DNA of 64,000 bases from an uncultured Lewinella sp. (lineage in GTDB: Bacteria > Bacteroidota > Bacteroidia > Chitinophagales > Saprospiraceae). Numbering within the stretch: the first letter of the stretch is position 1; each line of letters starts with the position of its first letter. The notes beneath the pieces were generated by a model. The model made no database searches and was not told the origin of the DNA. It saw only the letters and a list, made by a program, of their open reading frames with translations. Where the stretch lies: positions 1-64,000 of the forward strand of contig CALMYQ010000052.1 of NCBI GenBank assembly GCA_937873655.1, in the 5' to 3' direction. This document shows positions 25,057 through 32,055 of this stretch, one piece after another. Made by a program: the position numbers and the translations under genes.

Positions 25057-28000
25057 ATGAAATCCAGGTTTTTACGTGCCCTTTTGCTTATTTGTTGCAG
25101 CACATCATCCTTATGGTTAACCGCACAACCATCCACCTTGTGTATCGAATCCGTCATTAGTGTCGCCAATGGCAACACCACCCTCAATTGTGAGGCGGGC
25201 GGAACTTTGGGTGTCATCAAATTCACCACCACGCGCGTGCCGACACCCCACGTGTACATTGTCACGGACACCGAGGGGAATATCCTCAAGGTGAGCCTCA
25301 ACAACACCATCTCCTTCGACGGATTGAATGAAGGCATGATGCGGGTTTATGCCGTTTCATTCCTCGGGCAGGTCCTCGCCGTTCCGGGCGGTAATATTTT
25401 TACCGACCAGTTGGGCTCGATCTGCTATCACCTTTCCGCCAATTTCATCGAGATCACCAACGTGTTGCCGGATGCAGGCCTCATTTCGCTCGCTCCGGAC
25501 GGCGGAGATGACATCAAACTCTGCCTGGAAAGTTCCTCTCCGGGCCCGGTTGCCTTCCAGACTACCGGCGTTACAGGTAATTATGCTTACCTGATTACCG
25601 ATGCTGACGGCAACATCCTGGCGGTTACACCCAACCCCTCCTTCGATTTTACCGGTTACGACATCGGCCAGTATCAGGTCTACGGCCTGGCCTATTTCGG
25701 CAACCTGGCAGCGGCAGCAGGCCTGAATGTCTTTACCGACGACCTCTCCGACGGCTGCTTCGGCATCACGCCGGGCCCCATCAACGTTGAGGTGCTGTAT
25801 CCGGATGGCGGGCAGCTGAAGTTCCTGAACACGCAGGATGAAACCATAGTGGTCTGCGACAGTCCCAACGACACCGCATCCACTATGATCAATTATACGG
25901 CCGTCAACCCGATTCCGGTCAGCTTTGCTTATTTCCTGACCGACCCGGCAGGGACCATCCTGGCCATACTCGACGGATCTCCGCTCGACGCCGATTCAGC
26001 ACTGCCCTACGGCGAATCCCGGATCTGGGGTTTGTCCTATATGGGTGACCTGCTCCTGACCGTCGGCGGCAATATCACGGATTTTCCGGCCAGCTCGGAT
26101 TGTTATGACTTCAGCGACAACGTCCTGTCTGTGGTCAGAACCCTCGTCGACGGCGGCGCGGTCCAGTTTGAAGGCGGCGGAAGCAGCGCCCTGGTTTGCG
26201 GTGGCGACAACGCCCCTGACCTGCTGGCGTTTACGCACCAAACCACCGCGGCGGCGGCCGGCTACGGTTACGTGGTCACCAATCAGCAAAATGAGATCCT
26301 GGTGGTGATTCCGACCGGCAATTCCCTCGATTTTAACCTGGCCCAACCCGGCATATGCCGCGTTTGGGGGCTTTCCTATACCGGCAGCGTCCTGGCCGAA
26401 CCGGGCGACAACGCCTTCGATACGGCCCTTACAGACGGTTGCTACGAGCTTTCTTTCAATTTCCTCGAAGTCACAAAAGAATCTGTTGACGGCGGTACCG
26501 TATCTGCCGCCGACGGCGCAACGGTATTGTATACCTGCCCGGGCGACGGCACCCCCGACGTGGTTGAATTCGCCAATACCGGCGCTACAACCGGCGCTTA
26601 CCTGTATGTCATTACAGATCAGAACAATATCATCCTGACGTCGACAACCGAAAGCCAGTTCGACTTTGACGCCCTGGGCACAGGGGTGAGCCGCGTATGG
26701 GGGCTGGCCTACACCGGCGTTTTCTTCGGTACGGTGGGCCAAAACCTGACAACTGCAGTGCTGAGCAACGGCTGCTACGACCTTTCGGACGACTTCCTTA
26801 CCGTCGTCAGGCAAAAACCCGACGGCGGCACGGTATCGATACCTTCAGGTGAGGAAACCGTCTATACCTGCCCCGGCGACGATATGCCCGATATCCTCAC
26901 TTTTGACAGCCTGACCGCTTATCCCGGAGCATATATCTACCTGATCACCGATTCGCAGAACAATATCGTCACCTCAACGGACAGCGATTCCTTTGATTTC
27001 AACGATGCAGGCCAGGGCATAAGCCGCATCTGGGGCCTTGCCTATACCGGCAACCTGACTTTGATAGCCGGACAAAATGCGGCCGACATTGCACTGAGCG
27101 ACGACTGTTACGACCTTTCTGACAATTTCATTACCGTAGTTCGCCTCCAACCTGACGGCGGACTGGTTGCCCTGGAAGACGGGACGACAACCGCATACGT
27201 TTGCCCCGGCGACGGATTGGAAGATATCATCTCCTTTGTGAATGCGACTACCTATCCCGGAGCATACGGTTATCTCGTCACTGATGAGACCAACGTCATC
27301 GTCGGGGTGGCAGGTGACAGTTCCTTTGACTTTGAATCGATCCCTGTCGGCTCTTATCGCGTATGGGGTATTGCATACACCGGGAATTTAACGGCCGCCA
27401 ACGGCCAGGATGCTTCAACCGATTCCCTGAGCGACGACTGCTTCGACCTGTCCGATAATTTCATTTCCGTGATACGCGTAACGCCGGACGGCGGATCGAT
27501 CAGCTCGCCCGAAGGAGATACCCTCTCCCTTTGTGTCGGCGATCACCTGGCGGATGTGGTTCACTTTGTGGTGACAGGGGCTTCCAACTCGCCGTACGCC
27601 TATCTGGTGACCGACGAGAACGGCTTCCTGATCAGCCCGCTGCTTCAGGACAGTTTCAACTTTGACAATGCGATCGGCGGCAGCTACCGGGTGTACGGCC
27701 TGGCCTATACCGGCGCCCTGTCCTTTATCCCCGGCGACCCGGTTGAGGAGGTCGTGGCAGCCAACCCGGAATGCCTGGATCTGTCGGACAATTACCTCGT
27801 GATCAACCTGATCCGGGTAGACGGAAGCCTGATCTTTACGCAGACCGGAGAAAAGGAAGTGGTCTACGTCTGCGCACCCGACGGAAACGAGGACCTGATC
27901 TCCTTCTTCAGCGGAACCGTAGCGACGGATGCCGATTACCAGTTCGTCATCACCAGCGAAACCAATACGATCCTGGGCTTTATCAACGGCAACCAGCAGA

Positions 28001-29496
28001 ATTTTGAAAATACCGGCCTGAAGCGCCTCCGCGTTTGGGGGATGTCCTATACTGGCGGCTTCCTGGCAGGGATCGGCGACAATATCACCACGACGGCCTT
28101 GTCCACTGGTTGCTATGTATTGTCCAATAACTACATAACCATTGTTCGCGATATCCCGGAAGGCGGCAGCATCACAACGGTTGACGGAGATACCTCCCTG
28201 TTGCTTTGCATCGGCGCCACGGACGGGAAATTGCCGATGGTAACCTCCAGCGCCTCCCAATCTGGGTACGTTTATCTGGTCATGGACACCAGCAACGTGA
28301 TCCTGGACATCATCGGCAGCGATATCATCGATTTCAATGTATATGAGCCGGGTACCTACAGGATCCGCGGATTGTCCTATACCGGTGAGCTGGAAATTGA
28401 AGCGGGCATGATGCTCGATGAATCCAGCGTACTGGCCACCAGTTGCTACGATCTTTCGGACAATGTGGTGGAGGTCGTGCGCTCATTCCCGGTCGAGGGC
28501 GGCGCACTGAGCACCCAAAGCGGTAAAACAACCTTCTACTTCTGCCCTGATTCCGGGCTGGATCAGGTGATCGTGCTGTCCAACGACAGCCAGGTGGAAG
28601 ACGACCAGTATACCTATGTGATCACGAATGCCGCCAATCAGATCATTATCCCTGAAATCATCGGCAATATTATCGACTTTGAGCCGGCAGCTGACGGGAT
28701 CTACCGCGTCTACGGCGTTTCCTATAACGGGGAATTCGTAGCCGGCTTCGGCGACAATGTACTGACCGATCCGATTTCGGACAATTGCTACGATCCATCC
28801 TCCAATTTTATCGAGATCATCAAATTCTCACCCAATATTGACACGGTTAAGACCAGCCTGGATGAAACGGAAGTTGCCGTTATCGTCAGTGATGGTGAAC
28901 CGGATGTCATTGATTTTGTCGCATCGGGTGCAACGCCGACGCCGACCGTATTTGTAGCGACGGACGAAAACAACTTGGTTATGGAAGTGCTGACCGGCAA
29001 TTCCATGGATTTTGAAGGCGCCGACCCGGGCATTTGCCGGATCTGGGGTGTGTCCTACACCGGTAACCTGACCATCCAGCCTGGTGACGACGTGACGTTC
29101 GTAGCGCTTTCCACCGAATGTTTTGACCTGTCTGAGAACTACGTTTCCGTATTCAAACTGGAGGCCCGTCCTTCCGGCGAGCTGCTGGACAAGCCTGAGC
29201 AGGTAAACAATGACCTGAAATCGGCCCGTCCTTTCGCAGAAGAATTGGAAATTGCGCCCAATCCGGCCGGGCAAACGGCCAATATTGCCTGGGAATGGCC
29301 TGCGCAGAGCGGAAGCGGTAAATTGCAGGTGATTGACCTTTCTGGAAAAGTCTTGTCTACATGGACGGTTGATATGACCAAAGGCAGGAACGTCTTTTCA
29401 GTTGATGTATCCGGAATGCGTTCCGGGTCTTACATACTCAGGCTGGAAACAGCGGAAGGAATATTCCTGAACAGGATGATTGTGGCGAGATTGTAA
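25057..29496 (+). CDS. Twelve-repeat cysteine-containing surface protein, T9SS type A cargo (1479 aa)
   Basis: Signal peptide about residues 1-24 (MKSRFLRALLLICCSTSSLW). Twelve tandem repeats of roughly 111 residues follow, covering about 27-1370. Each repeat has the pattern DGGxV, then C-P-G-D-G-x-x-D, then Y-x-Y-(L/V)-(I/V)-T-D-x-x-N, then F-D-F, then R-(V/I)-W-G-(L/I)-(A/S)-Y-T-G, then D-x-C-(Y/F)-D-L-S-D-N. Two cysteines per repeat suggest one disulfide or pairing between repeats. Repeats 5-7 are the most alike; 1-3 and 10-12 are degenerate, so duplication is old at the ends. The last ~80 residues (LEIAPNPAGQTANIAWE to FLNRMIVARL) are a T9SS type A domain. No catalytic motif is seen; an elongated, beta-rich fibre or adhesin is the best guess. 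A perfect hairpin lies just after the stop. Confidence 0.9.
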   Translation: MKSRFLRALLLICCSTSSLWLTAQPSTLCIESVISVANGNTTLNCEAGGTLGVIKFTTTRVPTPHVYIVTDTEGNILKVSLNNTISFDGLNEGMMRVYAVSFLGQVLAVPGGNIFTDQLGSICYHLSANFIEITNVLPDAGLISLAPDGGDDIKLCLESSSPGPVAFQTTGVTGNYAYLITDADGNILAVTPNPSFDFTGYDIGQYQVYGLAYFGNLAAAAGLNVFTDDLSDGCFGITPGPINVEVLYPDGGQLKFLNTQDETIVVCDSPNDTASTMINYTAVNPIPVSFAYFLTDPAGTILAILDGSPLDADSALPYGESRIWGLSYMGDLLLTVGGNITDFPASSDCYDFSDNVLSVVRTLVDGGAVQFEGGGSSALVCGGDNAPDLLAFTHQTTAAAAGYGYVVTNQQNEILVVIPTGNSLDFNLAQPGICRVWGLSYTGSVLAEPGDNAFDTALTDGCYELSFNFLEVTKESVDGGTVSAADGATVLYTCPGDGTPDVVEFANTGATTGAYLYVITDQNNIILTSTTESQFDFDALGTGVSRVWGLAYTGVFFGTVGQNLTTAVLSNGCYDLSDDFLTVVRQKPDGGTVSIPSGEETVYTCPGDDMPDILTFDSLTAYPGAYIYLITDSQNNIVTSTDSDSFDFNDAGQGISRIWGLAYTGNLTLIAGQNAADIALSDDCYDLSDNFITVVRLQPDGGLVALEDGTTTAYVCPGDGLEDIISFVNATTYPGAYGYLVTDETNVIVGVAGDSSFDFESIPVGSYRVWGIAYTGNLTAANGQDASTDSLSDDCFDLSDNFISVIRVTPDGGSISSPEGDTLSLCVGDHLADVVHFVVTGASNSPYAYLVTDENGFLISPLLQDSFNFDNAIGGSYRVYGLAYTGALSFIPGDPVEEVVAANPECLDLSDNYLVINLIRVDGSLIFTQTGEKEVVYVCAPDGNEDLISFFSGTVATDADYQFVITSETNTILGFINGNQQNFENTGLKRLRVWGMSYTGGFLAGIGDNITTTALSTGCYVLSNNYITIVRDIPEGGSITTVDGDTSLLLCIGATDGKLPMVTSSASQSGYVYLVMDTSNVILDIIGSDIIDFNVYEPGTYRIRGLSYTGELEIEAGMMLDESSVLATSCYDLSDNVVEVVRSFPVEGGALSTQSGKTTFYFCPDSGLDQVIVLSNDSQVEDDQYTYVITNAANQIIIPEIIGNIIDFEPAADGIYRVYGVSYNGEFVAGFGDNVLTDPISDNCYDPSSNFIEIIKFSPNIDTVKTSLDETEVAVIVSDGEPDVIDFVASGATPTPTVFVATDENNLVMEVLTGNSMDFEGADPGICRIWGVSYTGNLTIQPGDDVTFVALSTECFDLSENYVSVFKLEARPSGELLDKPEQVNNDLKSARPFAEELEIAPNPAGQTANIAWEWPAQSGSGKLQVIDLSGKVLSTWTVDMTKGRNVFSVDVSGMRSGSYILRLETAEGIFLNRMIVARL

Positions 29497-29512
29497 CTGG
29501 CGTTGTTGAGCC

Positions 29513-29548
29513 GGCAGTTGGCGGATTTTTCAATGACCGCCAACTGCC
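29513..29548 (+). terminator. Hairpin after the twelve-repeat protein gene
   Basis: GGCAGTTGGCGG (29513-29524) and CCGCCAACTGCC (29537-29548) form a perfect 12-bp stem with a 12-nt loop, 16 nt after the stop. No T-run follows the stem, so termination is likely but not certain. The stem shares GGCAGTTGGC with the tandem array at 1-71. Confidence 0.55.
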
Positions 29549-29588
29549 GCTGCTCATGCGAAGGCAAAATTCTTATGATTCGCCTCGC

Positions 29589-30086
29589 TTAGTTTAGCAC
29601 GTATCGAACGCCCAGCGTTCCGTAACCGCCGCCGAAACCGTTCCCGTAGCCGTTAACAAAGAAGGTGGGTATCCAGTCGGCCGTAATGCTTACTGGTGCG
29701 TTGGCGAATTTGTAATCCAGACCAAGGTACCCCTGCAACCCTATGGATGTGCTGGAATAGGTTTCCGTGAAATACCCTGATTTGAAATTCCAGAAAAAGG
29801 CCGAAGCGCCTAATCCCCAATACCATTGAAGGCCATCCACACCGTTGATCGGCGCGTGTTTCTGGTAGGCGCCGCTCACTGAAAACCAGCCGTAGCCGGA
29901 CCAGCTGCGGAATCCAACGTACACCTCAACTGCCGAAGACTCGTTGAAAAAAGTCTTGTAAGATGCGGCAAGCGGGTACCCGAGGCGGGCGCCGATAGCG
30001 GATTTGTAAACCTGAGCCTGAGCCGGGACAGCCATGGCCAATACTGCGATCAACACGATGACAGGTAAAAAAAGCTTCTTCATCAT
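29589..30086 (-). CDS. Small outer membrane beta-barrel protein (165 aa)
   Basis: Signal peptide about 1-24 (MKKLFLPVIVLIAVLAMAVPAQAQ, after a second Met). The mature part is built of short amphipathic strands with aromatic residues and glycine turns (SAIGARLGYPLAASYKTFF, AVEVYVGFRSWSGYGWF, GLQGYLGLDYKFANAPVSITADW, GGYGTLGVRYVLN), a typical 8-strand outer-membrane barrel. It lies 32 bp after the coiled-coil protein gene on the same strand, so both may share the promoter at 30577-30608. Function unknown; no partner is evident. Confidence 0.8.
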   Translation of the reverse strand: MMKKLFLPVIVLIAVLAMAVPAQAQVYKSAIGARLGYPLAASYKTFFNESSAVEVYVGFRSWSGYGWFSVSGAYQKHAPINGVDGLQWYWGLGASAFFWNFKSGYFTETYSSTSIGLQGYLGLDYKFANAPVSITADWIPTFFVNGYGNGFGGGYGTLGVRYVLN

Positions 30087-30118
30087 ATGTGGTTTTAAGA
30101 AGTGAATTGGGTTAACAG

Positions 30119-30556
30119 TCAGTTTTTTTCATCCAGTTTTTTCATCAGTTTCTCCGTCTCATCCATCATTTCAGACCATTCTTTCTTCAGGTCCTCTTTT
30201 TCTTTATCTGTCATTTTGTTGATGGAGTCTTCATCATTTACCTTTTCCTCCAGCTTTTTGCGCGTGCGTTCCAGCTCGATGAGCTTGTCGACGGCCCCGC
30301 TGTCCTTGATATCTTCAGCGCGTTTCTTCATGGATTGGAACAAACCGCCGATTTTGTCCAGCGCATCGTCGTATTTGCCGTTATCGAACTTATCCTTTTC
30401 GCTTTTCAGGATACCGATACCGGCTTTGCCCAATTCGCCTACTTTATGAAAGATCTCCTTGGATTGTGCTTTTTCCTCGGTATTCCCGAAGAAATAGTTG
30501 TAAACCAGGATGCCGACCAATAAAAGAAGGCCGATTTTGATGATTCCTCTGATCAT
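30119..30556 (-). CDS. Membrane-anchored charged coiled-coil protein of unknown function (145 aa)
   Basis: One N-terminal TM helix (about residues 4-24, GIIKIGLLLLVGILVYNYFFG) precedes a highly charged, Lys/Glu-rich helical region (about 30-145). Much of that region is predicted coiled coil (VDKLIELERTRKKLEEKVND, MMDETEKLMKKLDEKN). I recognise no family. It is probably anchored in the inner membrane with the helix on one side; the N-terminal Arg and Lys suggest N-in. A well-formed promoter lies 20 bp upstream, and the barrel protein gene follows 32 bp downstream. Confidence 0.7.
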   Translation of the reverse strand: MIRGIIKIGLLLLVGILVYNYFFGNTEEKAQSKEIFHKVGELGKAGIGILKSEKDKFDNGKYDDALDKIGGLFQSMKKRAEDIKDSGAVDKLIELERTRKKLEEKVNDEDSINKMTDKEKEDLKKEWSEMMDETEKLMKKLDEKN

Positions 30557-30576
30557 AGCGAAGGTTTATTTTTATA

Positions 30577-30608
30577 CAAAGCTAGCGATACCGGTGATAT
30601 TTGACAAA
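30577..30608 (-). promoter_or_regulatory. Consensus Bacteroidota promoter upstream of the coiled-coil gene
   Basis: On the minus strand TTTG (30608-30605) is followed after exactly 20 bp by TAGCTTTG (30584-30577), matching the -33/-7 consensus TTTG-N19-21-TAnnTTTG. The start codon at 30556 is 20 nt further. This is one of the two best promoters in the window. Confidence 0.75.
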
Positions 30609-30613
30609 GGTTT

Positions 30614-31033
30614 TTATTCCAGATGGCTCAAAACGGCGATCAACCCGTCTTCTGATTCGACGCTTTGATCATTTTCTTTCAGCCATTTCTCAGCTTTCCC
30701 GGCATCCTCCCGCTTCAGGGCGGACAGCACCTTTTTGGCGCGGAGCCGGATGACCTGGTAAGCTTCCGGTTGGCCGAGAAAGTACTTCGTTTGGGGCTTG
30801 AATTCGTCGTATCGCCTGTCGGGGCTGTAGGCGCCCTGGTAATTGGCCTTTTCCAGGTAAACATCCGTCCGTTTTAGCAAGGTATAGCGGCTGCTCCGGA
30901 AAAGAACCTGGTAAAGTTTGCAGTCATCGCCGGGTTCGTTCACTGTTTCGGCGGGCAAGGAGATAAAATGCAGGGTGTCGGCCTGATCGAAAAGTTGAAT
31001 GCTGGATACCCTGGAGGCGGCGAGGTTGCCGGA
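30614..31033 (-). pseudogene. 5'-truncated paralogue of the downstream-oriented envelope protein gene (31138-31791)
   Basis: The reading frame is open from just after a TAG at 31036-31034 to the stop at 30614, but it contains no ATG; only a TTG at 30958 could start it. The encoded C-terminal part (LYQVLFRSSRYTLLKRTDVY, then YFLGQPEAYQVIRL, then KAEKWLKENDQSVESEDGLIAVLSHL) aligns by eye with the end of the 217-aa neighbour. That neighbour reads IYSIIYRGKVTLWKKL, MVTVYLLQPVQGKC and QRKHGNKRWTETTIIELLRDL at matching places. Only about 100 bp separate the two, too little for the missing N-terminal half. I therefore call it a remnant of a tandem duplication rather than a gene. If TTG is used, a 114-aa protein without signal peptide would result. 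Confidence 0.6.
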
Positions 31034-31137
31034 CTAAATACCGCACAGTACTGAATCGTTTTTGGGTCATTGAGTACGCTTGCCGCCGGCAGTCGCCTTG
31101 GGCCGGGGCTGATCTTTTGCGCTGACGCAGGCTTGAC

Positions 31138-31791
31138 TCAGATCGAGGTCAGGTCCCGCAACAGTTCTATGATCGTCGTTTCTGTCCAACGCTTATTGCC
31201 GTGTTTTCGCTGCCACTCGTCGATAGCCTGGTTGTATTGCGGCAATACCTTGGCGATGGATGCAGAGCTCAATTCAACAGGTTGGCATTTGCCCTGGACA
31301 GGCTGGAGCAGATAGACGGTTACCATTTGGAAGGCTTGCCGGAGCGGTTCTCCATCCAGGGTTTTTCTCAGTTTTTTCCAGAGCGTAACTTTCCCCCGGT
31401 AAATGATGCTGTAAATGCCGTCGGGAAAATCTTCGAGTTGGGACCTGAAAACGTCGGTGTCCATGCCGTTCACCCGGGCTTCAAACCAGTTCTTTCCGGG
31501 AAGGGCGCCCTGTACCTCATCGTTTATCCGTACCAGCAGCGTTTCATTGACCAGGTCGAAATTCACCCATACCTGCAGCGGCGCTTCTTCACTGGTCAGG
31601 TACAGGTCGGCCCACTGCCAGTCTTCATACAGGAGCGGGCTGCCCTTGATCTGGCCCGCGGTCGCAACCTGGCCCGGCATGGGTTTGAGCAGCGAACGGA
31701 TAATCCCTCCTCCGTTTTCTTGTTGGGCAATGACCGTAGGAATGGCGGTAAATAAATAGAACAGCAGCGTAATGGTGAAATAGCGCAACAT
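31138..31791 (-). CDS. Exported protein of unknown function (217 aa)
   Basis: Signal peptide about residues 1-22 (MLRYFTITLLFYLFTAIPTVIA). The mature part has beta-rich segments (GSPLLYEDWQWADLYL, PLQVWVNFDLVNETLLVRIND) and a block DGIYSIIYRGKVTLWKKLRK. This resembles a widespread Bacteroidota group of uncharacterised exported proteins with a Y-x-x-(L/I)-Y-x-G-K-x-x-L-(L/W)-K-K motif. A C-terminal helical part follows (KVLPQYNQAIDEWQRKHGNK). A TATATTTG -7-like box lies on the minus strand at 31892-31885, 93 nt upstream. The truncated copy follows 104 bp downstream. Function is not known. Confidence 0.75.
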   Translation of the reverse strand: MLRYFTITLLFYLFTAIPTVIAQQENGGGIIRSLLKPMPGQVATAGQIKGSPLLYEDWQWADLYLTSEEAPLQVWVNFDLVNETLLVRINDEVQGALPGKNWFEARVNGMDTDVFRSQLEDFPDGIYSIIYRGKVTLWKKLRKTLDGEPLRQAFQMVTVYLLQPVQGKCQPVELSSASIAKVLPQYNQAIDEWQRKHGNKRWTETTIIELLRDLTSI

Positions 31792-32055
31792 GACCCCAAT
31801 CGTCTTTTCTAGTGGTTTGCAGATCCCTTATGGGAGGTTTCTTCAATTCATTGATCCCGGCCGCCCCTCGAAAGCGGCGACGTACAAATATAGGAATGTT
31901 TTGTATATATGGCCCCCTAAAAATCATTTTTCCTTTATTTGTAAGCTGGTTGAGCTTATTTTTCTAAATTCGCGCCTTGCTAAAAAAGTATTTTCAGGAA
32001 TTTTTCGGTCGATTTAAAGGTTGACTTCAAAATACACGTCAAAAACAGGCAAACT

